Shown: in pieces, positions 1 to 7,300 of the stretch
Position numbering within the stretch: position 1 is the first letter of the stretch
Layout of the letters: every line of letters starts with the position of its first letter
Assembly: GCA_035525055.1 (NCBI GenBank)
Contig: DATLEZ010000021.1
Location: 1 to 41,075, forward strand
Direction of reading: 5' to 3'
DNA length: 41,075 nt
From: DATEEG01 sp035525055
GTDB lineage: Bacteria > Actinomycetota > Acidimicrobiia > Spongiisociales > ZC4RG35
Program-made: the position numbers and the translations under genes
The notes under the pieces: model-generated
Told to the model about the DNA's origin: nothing
Databases searched by the model: none
What the model saw: only the letters and a program-made list of their open reading frames with translations

Positions 1-418
1 CAGCCGCTTAGCCAGGGACGAAGGAGTCACCATCCTCCTGTCCAGCCACCTGCTTCACCAAGTGCAGGCGGTCTGCGACCGGGTGGCAATCTTCGTGCAG
101 GGCCGGGTGGTGGCCCAGGGAGCACCCCACGAACTGGCGACCGACAGCAAGGGACCCGAGGAGGTCGAGATATCGGTGGGCGCCGACGAAGCCGCCGTGC
201 GGGCCGCGTTGGCCAACCAGAGTTTCCTGCGTAGCCTCAAACCCGGCCGGCTTCCGCGGAGCTATCTGATCGAGGTCGATCACGGAAGCACCAATATGCT
301 CGTTTCGAGCCTGGTCGAAGCCGGCCTGCCTTTGACGAGCGTTCGCCGCTTGTCGGAGGATCTCGACGAGGTCTATCGACGTTATTTCCACGCTGAGGAG
401 GCAACGGCCAGTGTCTGA
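1..418 (+). CDS. ABC transporter ATP-binding protein, C-terminal part (5' end outside window)
   Basis: The frame is open from base 2, so only the last 138 codons are present. The visible part begins just after the Walker B region: a TILLSSHLL stretch carries the switch (H-loop) histidine at bases 47-49. It is followed by the usual QAVCDRVAIFVQGRVVAQG strand and a C-terminal extension of about 90 residues, as found in ATPases of drug or lipid exporters of the ABC-2 class. Walker A, Q-loop and the LSGGQ signature would lie upstream and cannot be seen. The stop overlaps the start of the next gene, the permease, by 8 nt, so the two are translated together and form one exporter. The substrate cannot be inferred. 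Confidence 0.9.
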   Translation, partial: SRLARDEGVTILLSSHLLHQVQAVCDRVAIFVQGRVVAQGAPHELATDSKGPEEVEISVGADEAAVRAALANQSFLRSLKPGRLPRSYLIEVDHGSTNMLVSSLVEAGLPLTSVRRLSEDLDEVYRRYFHAEEATASV

Positions 419-1391
419 AGCAACCGCCCCGATGCACGCAGTTGCCATGGCCGACGAGGGCGTCGGTCATGGGTGGCGGGTGGTGGCCCGCAAAGAGTTC
501 GCCGATCATCTGCGATCGATTCGATTCCTCGTGCTGGCTGCGATTCTCGCCATCGTCACCGCAGCGACGGTGGTCGCGGCCGCCGGCGGGATCCGCTCTG
601 TGGCTTCGCAGGCCATGGGCGTCCCGGGAATCTTCCTGAGGCTGCTCACCATCGAGAGCCCCCCGGTTCCGTTTCCATTCATCTTCGTCCTGATGAACTT
701 CCTGGGCCCCTTCCTGGGAATCGCCTTTGGCTTCGACGCGATCAGCAGTGAAAAGTCGGCAGGAACTCTTCCAAGGCTCCTCGCCCAACCGATCCATCGC
801 GACGAAGTGATCATCGGCAAGTTCGTTGCCGGCCTCAGCATCATCGGGATGATGCTGGTCGCAACGACGATCTTCATCACGGGTCTGGGTATGTTCCGCC
901 TCGGCCTGTCACCCACGTCCGGCGAGATCGGCCGTCTCTTTGTCTGGGTGATCGTTGCGATCATCTACGTCGGGTTCTGGCTGGCCCTGTCCATACTCCT
1001 CTCGACGCGGGCCGGCGTGGCGACGTCGATTCTGGCGTCGCTGGGCCTCTGGCTGGTGCTGATCTTCTTCGGGTCCTTCATTTTCTCTGCCGCAGCCAAC
1101 CTCGTTGCCCCCGCTGACGATGCGGTCGCCGTGGCCCAGGCCGAGATCTTGCTCTCACGGATCTCACCAGCGGTCCTCTTCAGCGAGGCCTCCACCGTCC
1201 TCCTGGATCCGACCCAGCGAACCGTGGACCTGGTGACTGTGGAGCAGGCCGACCGCGCCATCCTGTCGAATCTGACCCTCAGCCAGTCCTTGTCGGTTGT
1301 CTGGCCTCAGGTCGTTGGGCTTGTGGCCATATCGACAGTCTTGTTCGGACTGGCCTTCGTCTCCTTCATGAGACAAGAGGTCAGGGCTTGA
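411..1391 (+). CDS. ABC-2 type transporter permease
   Basis: A 326-residue integral membrane protein with about six hydrophobic segments (near residues 32-52, 75-105, 135-160, 172-196, 205-232 and 295-318). The loop after segment 2 has the EKSAGTLPRLLAQPIHRDE pattern typical of ABC-2 permeases, which contacts the ATPase. The GTG start at 411 is chosen because GAGGAG lies at 395-400 and the gene overlaps the upstream ATPase stop by 8 nt. The pair is a two-component ABC exporter of the NosY/GldF-like class; what it carries is not evident. The next gene lies 430 nt downstream behind a riboswitch, so the transcript probably ends after this gene. Confidence 0.88.
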   Translation: MSEATAPMHAVAMADEGVGHGWRVVARKEFADHLRSIRFLVLAAILAIVTAATVVAAAGGIRSVASQAMGVPGIFLRLLTIESPPVPFPFIFVLMNFLGPFLGIAFGFDAISSEKSAGTLPRLLAQPIHRDEVIIGKFVAGLSIIGMMLVATTIFITGLGMFRLGLSPTSGEIGRLFVWVIVAIIYVGFWLALSILLSTRAGVATSILASLGLWLVLIFFGSFIFSAAANLVAPADDAVAVAQAEILLSRISPAVLFSEASTVLLDPTQRTVDLVTVEQADRAILSNLTLSQSLSVVWPQVVGLVAISTVLFGLAFVSFMRQEVRA

Positions 1392-1407
1392 TCTCTCTTG
1401 CTTCGTC

Positions 1408-1436
1408 TTGACTTGGGGTCACTTCGACGGCACACT
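1408..1436 (+). promoter_or_regulatory. Candidate promoter upstream of the SAM riboswitch
   Basis: TTGACT at 1408-1413 is followed after 17 nt by CACACT at 1431-1436. The spacing suits a housekeeping sigma factor and would place the transcript start about 10 nt before the riboswitch P1 helix. The -35 is good and the -10 poor. A second TTGACA at 1445-1450 sits too close to the aptamer to serve it. Confidence 0.3.
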
Positions 1437-1452
1437 TCCCGGACTTGACAGC

Positions 1453-1533
1453 GTTCATCTAGAGCGGTGGAGGGACAGGCCCTGTGAAACCGCGGCAACC
1501 GATTTGTTCGGTGCCAATGCCTGATCGATGAGA
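1453..1533 (+). promoter_or_regulatory. SAM-I (S-box) riboswitch aptamer
   Basis: The sequence carries the S-box core almost letter for letter: AGAGCGGTGGAGGGA (1461-1475), GGCCC in the P2 loop, TGAAACCGCGGCAACC (1485-1500), a P3 hairpin ACCGA/TCGGT (1498-1502 with 1507-1511) and the J3/4 segment GTGCCAAT (1511-1518). TTCATC (1454-1459) can close P1 with GATGAG (1527-1532). The P2-loop GGC can form the usual pseudoknot with GCC at 1513-1515. P4 is very short or missing, unlike most S-boxes. It lies upstream of osmC-metY-metX, so it should lower methionine gene expression when S-adenosylmethionine is plentiful. No hairpin with a U-run follows closely; the mode of action (translation or Rho) is not clear. 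Confidence 0.85.
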
Positions 1534-1617
1534 TGCCTATGGCGGACCGCCACTCCGGGTGGCTTGCCTCGGCGCTCACTGAGCGCGTCGGGAACGACGA
1601 ACGAGGAGGCCCGTGAT

Positions 1618-1743
1618 ATGGAAGCCCATGACATGGAACAAGTAGGAGACCAATTTTCCCCCTTTGGGGATTGGGCCCGATCCTTCGGGAACATGTGTTG
1701 TCGACGCTCTCGGGTGGCATGCCCGGGCGTTCGACGCTCGTAG
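1618..1743 (+). CDS. Small leader ORF with Cys-rich end (candidate attenuator peptide)
   Basis: GAGGAGG at 1603-1609 lies 8 nt before ATG 1618, giving a 41-codon frame. The last 16 codons, which could also start at their own ATG (1693), read MCCRRSRVACPGVRRS and end at TAG 1741-1743. Three of the 16 residues are cysteine, two of them adjacent (TGT TGT at 1696-1701). The frame lies between a SAM riboswitch and a sulfur-assimilation operon, and its 3' half contains one arm of a 12-bp inverted repeat. Short ORFs rich in Cys codons are known from mycobacteria as cysteine-responsive attenuators. That this one works that way is inference; no homologue is recognised. Confidence 0.4.
   Translation: MEAHDMEQVGDQFSPFGDWARSFGNMCCRRSRVACPGVRRS
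1676..1689 (+). promoter_or_regulatory. Small hairpin immediately before ATG 1693
   Basis: CCCGA (1676-1680) pairs with TCGGG (1685-1689) around a TCCT loop. A second short stem, CCCC/GGGG, lies at 1659-1669. These stems sit just upstream of the Cys-Cys codons of the leader ORF and could affect initiation at ATG 1693. No function is shown. Confidence 0.35.
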
Positions 1744-1765
1744 CTCACCGCAACCACCCGAGAGC
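1706..1765 (+). promoter_or_regulatory. Inverted repeat spanning the leader ORF end (attenuator-like)
   Basis: GCTCTCGGGTGG (1706-1717) is perfectly complementary to CCACCCGAGAGC (1754-1765). The 5' arm is inside the leader ORF right after its two Cys codons; the 3' arm lies after its stop. A ribosome on the ORF would cover the 5' arm and free the 3' arm, the layout expected of translation-dependent attenuation. A second short stem CCGC/GCGG at 1771-1782 is followed by TGTCTTTG, a weak U-rich tail. osmC starts 55 nt after the repeat. Confidence 0.5.
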
Positions 1766-1820
1766 CAGCCCCGCTTCCGCGGTGTCTTTGACGTTGCCGC
1801 ACATGAACAAAGGATTCGAG

Positions 1821-2333
1821 ATGACGACTCTTCACCTGAACGAAGTCGACCTTCCCGCGGTCGGCTCTCTTGTCCAAGCCATCCAGGGCGACCCCCAGGT
1901 AGCCCAGACCATTTGGAAGTCCGAGGTCACCTGGGACGGTGCCTTCCGGACCTTGGCACGATCCCGTGATCTGGCCCCGATCGCCTTCGACGAACCGCCC
2001 GCACTGGGCGGTACCGACACTGCCCCCAACCCGGTCGAGCAGATTCTTGGAGCCCTCGGCTCTTGCCTCGTCATCGGATACGCGGCCAATGCCTCGGTGG
2101 CTGGGATCGAACTGAAGAAGCTGAGGATCGAGCTCGAGGGCGACCTCGACCTCCACACCTTCCTCGGTCTCGACGAGGGCAACGCCGGGTTCTCGGGGAT
2201 CAAGGCCGTGGTCCACATCGAATCAGATGCGGATGACGCTGCGCTCGACGCCCTCCATCGGAAGGTGGTATCAACTTCTCCGGTTGGGCACTCGCTTACC
2301 AGGGAAGTTCCGGTCGCCGTCATCTTGGCGTGA
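1821..2333 (+). CDS. OsmC-family protein
   Basis: 170 residues with the OsmC/Ohr fold: a beta-rich N-terminus (SEVTWDGAFR), then GGTDTAPNPVEQILGALGSCL, where the conserved helix begins with the peroxidatic-type cysteine, and a C-terminal VSTSPVGHSLTREVPVAVIL. The second conserved cysteine (normally in a CP motif) is replaced by Ser-Pro, so the disulfide cycle of Ohr/OsmC peroxidases is not possible in its usual form. Start chosen at ATG 1821 because AAAGGA (1809-1814) precedes it; ATG 1803 has no ribosome site. It is the first large gene behind the SAM riboswitch and precedes metY, which suggests a role in sulfur chemistry, but its substrate is unknown. Confidence 0.8.
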   Translation: MTTLHLNEVDLPAVGSLVQAIQGDPQVAQTIWKSEVTWDGAFRTLARSRDLAPIAFDEPPALGGTDTAPNPVEQILGALGSCLVIGYAANASVAGIELKKLRIELEGDLDLHTFLGLDEGNAGFSGIKAVVHIESDADDAALDALHRKVVSTSPVGHSLTREVPVAVILA

Positions 2334-2340
2334 AATACAT

Positions 2341-2394
2341 CCGTTCTTGTGACGGTTGACCCCCTCTACGGTGGGTCAACCGTCACGAGAACGG
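2341..2394 (+). terminator. Very stable 22-bp hairpin between osmC and metY
   Basis: Arm 2341-2362 (CCGTTCTTGTGACGGTTGACCC) pairs with 2373-2394 over 22 positions with one G-U, around a 10-nt loop. No U-run follows; the metY ribosome site begins 11 nt later. It may terminate partly, protect the upstream mRNA 3' end, or sequester nothing at all; it could also be a protein-binding palindrome. It lies exactly between the OsmC gene and the two methionine enzymes, so it could set their relative expression. Confidence 0.55.
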
Positions 2395-2418
2395 CTTATG
2401 AGGAGAAGGAGGACACCA

Positions 2419-3717
2419 TTGAGCAACTACCGCTTCGAAACGCTGCAGGTCCATGCCGGCCAGCAGCCCGCCCCCGGCACGAATGCCCGAGCCGTACCGA
2501 TCTATCAGACCACGAGCTACACCTTCAACGACAGCGACCATGCCGCCCGGCTGTTCGGACTTCAGGAGTTCGGGAACATCTACACGCGGATCATGAATCC
2601 GACAACCGACGTCTTCGAGCAGAGGGTCGCCGCCCTCGAAGGGGGACTGGCAGCAGTTGCGACCTCGTCGGGCCAGGCCGCCCAGCTCCTCACGTTCACG
2701 ACGCTCCTTGAGACCGGAGACAACATCGTCTCCACTTCGTATCTCTACGGGGGTACGTACAACCAGTTCAAGGTTGCCTTCCCCAGGATGGGGTTCGGAG
2801 TCTCGTTCGTGGACGGCGATGACCCGGCCGACTTCGAGAAGGCGATCAACGACAGGACCAAGGCCCTTTACGTCGAGACGATCGGGAACCCCAAGTACAA
2901 CATCCCCGACTTCGAGGCACTTGCCGAGGTAGCTCATCGCCACAACATTCCCCTGGTGGTTGACAACACCTTCGGGGCGGCCGGATATCTGGCTCGTCCG
3001 ATCGAATTCGGCGCCGACATCATCGTTCACTCGGCCACGAAATGGATCGGCGGACATGGCAACTCGATCGGAGGTGTCATCGTCGACGCTGGCAATTTCG
3101 AATGGCGCAGCGGCAAGTTTCCGATCTTCACCGAGCCGGCTCCCGGCTATCACGGATTGGTCTTCACTGACGTCTTCAATCCTGACGGTCCCTTCGGGAA
3201 CATCGGTTTCGCCATCCGGGCGCGGGTGGAAGGGCTCCGCGACTTTGGAGCGGCGTTGTCACCGTTCAACTCGTTTCTGTTCCTGCAGGGTCTGGAGACG
3301 CTGTCGCTGCGAGTCCAGCGGCAGGTCGACAACGCCCTCGAGTTGGCCAAGTGGCTCGAGCAGCATTCCCAGGTGACCTGGGTGAGCTATCCGGGCCTGC
3401 CATCACATCCGTATCACGCCGCCGCCAAGAAGTACCTGCGGAATGGGTTCGGCGGGGTGTTGTCCTTCGGGATTGCCGGTGGCTACGAGGCCGGGAAACG
3501 GTTCATCGACAGCGCCAAGCTCCTCAGCCACCTGGCCAATGTGGGCGACGCCAAGTCCCTGGTGATCCATCCCTCCTCGACGACGCACCAGCAACTGTCG
3601 CCGGATGAGCAAGCCTCGACCGGCGTCACGCCCGACCTCGTTCGGATCTCGGTGGGCATTGAGCACATCGACGACATCAAAGAGGACATCGACCAGGCGC
3701 TGGTCGCAGTGTCCTAA
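2419..3717 (+). CDS. metY: O-acetylhomoserine aminocarboxypropyltransferase (sulfhydrylase)
   Basis: 432 residues, the usual length for MetY, of the Cys/Met-metabolism PLP family. It makes homocysteine from O-acetylhomoserine and sulfide in the cytosol. Visible marks: ETLQVHAGQQPAPGTNARAVPIYQTTSY at the N-terminus, YTRIMNPTTDVFEQRVAALEGG, VVDNTFGAAGYLARPIEFGAD, and the PLP lysine in SATKWIGGHG (Lys208). The C-terminal HPSSTTHQQLSPDEQ distinguishes MetY/MetZ types. The start is TTG 2419, preceded by GAAGGAGG at 2405-2412; upstream in-frame codons fall in the hairpin and are unlikely. The stop overlaps the metX ATG by 1 nt, giving translational coupling. Confidence 0.95.
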   Translation: MSNYRFETLQVHAGQQPAPGTNARAVPIYQTTSYTFNDSDHAARLFGLQEFGNIYTRIMNPTTDVFEQRVAALEGGLAAVATSSGQAAQLLTFTTLLETGDNIVSTSYLYGGTYNQFKVAFPRMGFGVSFVDGDDPADFEKAINDRTKALYVETIGNPKYNIPDFEALAEVAHRHNIPLVVDNTFGAAGYLARPIEFGADIIVHSATKWIGGHGNSIGGVIVDAGNFEWRSGKFPIFTEPAPGYHGLVFTDVFNPDGPFGNIGFAIRARVEGLRDFGAALSPFNSFLFLQGLETLSLRVQRQVDNALELAKWLEQHSQVTWVSYPGLPSHPYHAAAKKYLRNGFGGVLSFGIAGGYEAGKRFIDSAKLLSHLANVGDAKSLVIHPSSTTHQQLSPDEQASTGVTPDLVRISVGIEHIDDIKEDIDQALVAVS

Positions 3718-4859
3718 TGGCGACGAGCGGACCGGACCCCGCACGGTCGGTCGAGACGAAGTTCTTCGACCTTCCGGACGAACTGTTGCCATTCAAAATG
3801 CGCAGCGGTGAGACCCTGGACGGGGTCCGGCTCGCTTACGAGATCTACGGAGAGATTTCACCCGAGAAGGACAACGTCGTCCTTCTGTTTCATGCTCTCA
3901 CCGGCAGCCAGCATGCCGCCGGGTTCAATCCCTGGGTCGACGGTGTCGAACGGTGGGTGGAAGAGAATCAAACCGGATGGTGGGAGGGATTCGTCGGGCC
4001 TGGCCTGGCGGTTGACACCGACCAACTGGCCGTGATCTGCGTCAACTACCTGGGCGGGTGTTATGGCACGACCGGCCCGCCCTCGATCGACCCCGGAAGC
4101 GGCCAGCCCTATGGGCCGGATTTTCCCCAAGTCCATCTGGCTGACATCGTCGAGTCGCAAAAAGCGCTGCTGGATCGGCTCGGGATCTACAAGCTGAAGG
4201 CCGTGGCAGGAGCCTCGGTCGGTGCGCTCCTGAGTCTTTCAATGGCTGCTCGGTATCCCGATCGAGTCGAGAACGTGGTGATCCTCGCCGGCGGGCTCGG
4301 TGGAACGACCCTTCAGCGGATGTCCAACTTCGAGCAGAAGCTGGCCATCTTCAATGACCCCAACTTCAACGGCGGTCGCTATTACGACGGCCCCTTCCCG
4401 GCGGCGGGGCTGGCGCTGGCGAGGATCATCGGCCACAAGGCCTTCGTCTCGATCGACGCCATCCACGCCCGGGCCCGAAACGAGATCATCGACCACCCTT
4501 ACGTGACGCATCCGGTCGAGTCCTACTTCTGGCACCAGGGCGAGAAGTTGGTGATCCGCTTCGACGCCAATAGCTACCTGAGGATCATCGATGCTTGGTC
4601 CAACTACGAACTGCTCGATGACACCGGGGCTGCGACCCATGTCGAGGCCCTCTCGGTGTGCCGGGGGCAGAGCTGGCACGTGTTCACGATCGACACCGAC
4701 GTTTGCTTCTATCCAGACGAGCAAGCTGGCCTGGTAACAGCGCTCGAGGCAGCCGGGGTCACGGTCGAATGGATCAAAGTGTCGTCCTCCAAGGGCCACG
4801 ACGCGTTCCTAACAGAACCACGTTTGTTTGAGGACGCACTGAGAAAGGCGCTGACTTAG
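3717..4859 (+). CDS. metX: Homoserine O-acetyltransferase
   Basis: 380 residues, alpha/beta-hydrolase fold. It acetylates homoserine with acetyl-CoA and hands the product to MetY. The nucleophile elbow is AGASVGAL with Ser167; Asp328 (TDVCFYP) and His361 (KGHDAF) complete the triad. The oxyanion segment NYLGGCYGTTGP and LFHALTGSQHAAG near the N-terminus are family hallmarks. The ATG at 3717 overlaps the metY TAA by one base. Some family members use succinyl-CoA; the acetyl form is assumed because the partner is MetY-like. The gene is the last of the riboswitch-controlled operon, and a heptamer hairpin begins 2 nt after its stop. Confidence 0.93.
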   Translation: MATSGPDPARSVETKFFDLPDELLPFKMRSGETLDGVRLAYEIYGEISPEKDNVVLLFHALTGSQHAAGFNPWVDGVERWVEENQTGWWEGFVGPGLAVDTDQLAVICVNYLGGCYGTTGPPSIDPGSGQPYGPDFPQVHLADIVESQKALLDRLGIYKLKAVAGASVGALLSLSMAARYPDRVENVVILAGGLGGTTLQRMSNFEQKLAIFNDPNFNGGRYYDGPFPAAGLALARIIGHKAFVSIDAIHARARNEIIDHPYVTHPVESYFWHQGEKLVIRFDANSYLRIIDAWSNYELLDDTGAATHVEALSVCRGQSWHVFTIDTDVCFYPDEQAGLVTALEAAGVTVEWIKVSSSKGHDAFLTEPRLFEDALRKALT

Positions 4860-4861
4860 GA

Positions 4862-4970
4862 ACGTTTTACGTTTTACGTTTTACGTTTTACGTGAAAACA
4901 AGACAGCTTCGCGAAGCGGTGAGTCGCGGGTTCGACGTAAGAACGTACAACGTAAAACGTAGAACGCTTC
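4862..4970. repeat. Heptamer-repeat hairpin A (ACGTTTT family)
   Basis: Four exact tandem ACGTTTT units (4862-4889) form the left arm. The right arm (4935-4966) is a degenerate complementary array of ACGTARA-type units. The arms can pair over about 33 nt with few mismatches, several of them G-U. The spacer holds a perfect palindrome GCTTCGCGAAGC (4906-4917). The element fills the whole space between the convergent stops of metX and the ABC permease gene and probably ends transcription from both sides. The segment 4941-4959 recurs exactly at 8599-8617. Confidence 0.85.
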
Positions 4971-6554
4971 TTACACCGGCGGCTTGTCGAGCACCTCTAA
5001 GAGCTGCTGGGCTCTGCTGTCCAACAATCCTCCAGCTACGTTGAGACTCAGGCGGTAGGCCAGCCAGCCGAGGGCCACTGCCACGAACGCTCCGACCAGG
5101 CCCTGCCATGGTCCCAACACGACCGCCGGCACTCCGACGGCGGCCGCCACCGGGACGGTCAGGGCTCCGGCGGCCAGGACCCCGAGAATGGCCACCGCCC
5201 CGGCCGCGACCGACGCGTTGCGGCTTCCGAACAGATTCGATTCGGGCATCGGAAAGGCTCCCAGCACTGACGTCACGTTGCCGACTCCCAGCCAGATCGC
5301 CAGCACCGCCAGCGAGGACAGCATTGCCGTCGCGAGATGGGCGAATTCGCCCGCGACGAGCGACATCAGGACTGCAACGAAAGCAACCGCCGGGACTCCA
5401 ATCAACGCCAGCGCGAGGTTCTTTCCGGCGAGGATCCGTCGGAGGTCGACGCCTGAGACCACGTATGCCCAGAAAGATCGATCGTCCATGCCGAACAAGT
5501 TGAACCCGGTGCTGGCGACCATCCACGCGATAACCGTTGCGAGAAACGGCGCGTACTCGGTTCCCAGCAAGAACCGTCCCCCCCCGAATCCGAGGGCGGC
5601 GAGAGCGATCACCAGACCGACCGCCTGCGACCGAAACCGCGGGTCGCGGCGCATGTAGCGGAGTTCTTTGCCCGCAGTGACGTAGACCGGGCCGGTCCGG
5701 CCCCGGAAGACCCTCGGCACCAAAGACACGCCATCGCCAACGGTGCGGACCCGGGAGTTGGTAGCAGTCCGGGTCGACAGGCGCCCCAGCACGACCTGCC
5801 ATAACCACACAACGACGCCCGTCACCACCAGGACATAAGCCAGACGAGCAGCGCCGGCCCCCAAGTCACCGTCCTGTCCGAAATCCGACATCGCCTCCCC
5901 CATGGCGCCGGCCGGGGTCCAGCCAAGCACCGTTCCCAGATTCCCGAGCTGCGGGGTCTCACCGCTGAAGTCGCCAGGAACCGGCCGATACAGGTTGGCG
6001 GAGATCACGAGGAACCCGATCGCCAACGAGGCCGCCACAACGGCCACATCTCTGCCCCGCCTACTGCGAAGAAGATCGGTCAAGAAAGTCGTCACCAGCC
6101 GGGATGAAGCCAGACACCAAACCACGAAGAGCAGAGCGGCAATGAGAATCGGCACGACGCTGGCCAGTCCCGTGAACGACCAGATCGCCGCGCCGGCGGC
6201 CGCCAATACCGTGATGACCGTGCCGGGGCCGATGGCAGCCGAGGCCAGCAACCCGGCGGCAAGCCGACCCCGGGTCAACGGAAGCAGCTCAAGACGGCGG
6301 GGATCGACGGTCTCATCGAGTGCCGCCGCCACCACCGGTACCACCAGCCACCCGAGCCCAACTACCGAAAGCACCAGCGCAAGTCCATCGCCTCCCCAGA
6401 GATAGCCGGCGCCATAGGCGACGAGACCGAGCAGGGACCCCATGATGGCTGCCCCCAGCCAGATCAAGATGAACCCGATGACTCCCCACGTCCCCGATCG
6501 CTTGAGTCGGTTGCGAGTGAGGCGAAGCTTCAGTCGGAAGAAGAGCCCAACCAC
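4971..6554 (-). CDS. ABC transporter permease, multi-TM
   Basis: 527 residues with 10-12 hydrophobic segments spread over the whole length, no enzymatic motif. The N-terminus has a short basic amphipathic start (FFRLKLRLTRNRLKRSG) followed by TM1; a DPRRLELLPLTRGRLAAGLL loop after TM3 resembles the ATPase-contacting loop of ABC-2 type exporters. It overlaps the 3' end of the ATPase gene upstream by 25 nt, so both form one transporter and are co-translated. The GTG start at 6554 has only a weak GGGGTGGA site, and a somewhat later start is possible. The substrate is unknown. Confidence 0.8.
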   Translation of the reverse strand: MVGLFFRLKLRLTRNRLKRSGTWGVIGFILIWLGAAIMGSLLGLVAYGAGYLWGGDGLALVLSVVGLGWLVVPVVAAALDETVDPRRLELLPLTRGRLAAGLLASAAIGPGTVITVLAAAGAAIWSFTGLASVVPILIAALLFVVWCLASSRLVTTFLTDLLRSRRGRDVAVVAASLAIGFLVISANLYRPVPGDFSGETPQLGNLGTVLGWTPAGAMGEAMSDFGQDGDLGAGAARLAYVLVVTGVVVWLWQVVLGRLSTRTATNSRVRTVGDGVSLVPRVFRGRTGPVYVTAGKELRYMRRDPRFRSQAVGLVIALAALGFGGGRFLLGTEYAPFLATVIAWMVASTGFNLFGMDDRSFWAYVVSGVDLRRILAGKNLALALIGVPAVAFVAVLMSLVAGEFAHLATAMLSSLAVLAIWLGVGNVTSVLGAFPMPESNLFGSRNASVAAGAVAILGVLAAGALTVPVAAAVGVPAVVLGPWQGLVGAFVAVALGWLAYRLSLNVAGGLLDSRAQQLLEVLDKPPV

Positions 6555-7297
6555 CCGAGATCCACCCCCTGAGTGCCGCCACCGCCGACCAGTTCGACAA
6601 AGACATCCTGCAAACGACGACCTCCGGTGATCTCCCCAGTCGGGCCTTCGGTGAGGATGCTCCCGTCGTCGATGATCATGATGCGATCACACAGTCGCTC
6701 GACCACGTCCATCGTGTGGTCGGAAAAGACCACGGTTCCTCCCGCCTTAGTGAAACCGCTCAGGATCGTTTCGAGAACCTGGCGCGCAACGGGATCGATT
6801 CCGGCGAACGGCTCATCGAGGAAGACGACACGGGGGCTGTGCAAAAGCGCGCAGGCAATCGCCACCTTCTTGGTCATGCCGAGGCTGTAGTCCGCGATCA
6901 GTGTGTCCGCTGCGTCCTCGAGATCGAGCAGCCGGAGCAGGCTATCGGCCCTCTCGGAGACGACGGATGGCGCCATCCCCCGCAACAGGCCGTTGAACAC
7001 AATCAGTTCCCGGCCACCGAGCCGGGTGAACATGGACGGGTTGTCCGGGACCATTCCCAACCGGGTCTTGGCTCCGACCGGATCGGCCCAGACGTCGTGT
7101 CCCGCCACTTCCACCGTCCCGGAGTCGGGACGGAGCAGACCGCACGTCATCCTTAGAAGAGTCGTCTTGCCAGCCCCGTTGGGACCGCAGATCCCGAAGA
7201 ATGAACCGGCCGGGATCTCGAGGGTGACCTCGTTGACCGCTGTTTTCTCACCGTATCGCTTGGTCAGGTTTCGATAAGAGACCGCCGGCCCGCTCAT
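6530..7297 (-). CDS. ABC transporter ATP-binding protein
   Basis: 255 residues with a complete nucleotide-binding domain: Walker A GPNGAGKTTLLR (about residues 38-49), Q-loop in MVPDNPSMF, a signature written YSLGMTKKVAIA instead of LSGGQ, Walker B RVVFLDEPFAGID and H-loop SDHTMDVVERL. The modified signature (SLGM) is common in ABC-2 exporters of this subtype. The ATG start at 7297 lies 3 nt after the stop of the acyl-CoA dehydrogenase gene, so it is read from the same transcript, although a functional link to that enzyme is not obvious. It pairs with the permease that overlaps its end. Confidence 0.9.
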   Translation of the reverse strand: MSGPAVSYRNLTKRYGEKTAVNEVTLEIPAGSFFGICGPNGAGKTTLLRMTCGLLRPDSGTVEVAGHDVWADPVGAKTRLGMVPDNPSMFTRLGGRELIVFNGLLRGMAPSVVSERADSLLRLLDLEDAADTLIADYSLGMTKKVAIACALLHSPRVVFLDEPFAGIDPVARQVLETILSGFTKAGGTVVFSDHTMDVVERLCDRIMIIDDGSILTEGPTGEITGGRRLQDVFVELVGGGGTQGVDLGWLGSSSD

Positions 7298-7300
7298 CGG

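Noticed and set aside
4862..4970. CRISPR array
   Set aside because: Units are 7 bp without spacers; no cas genes are present.
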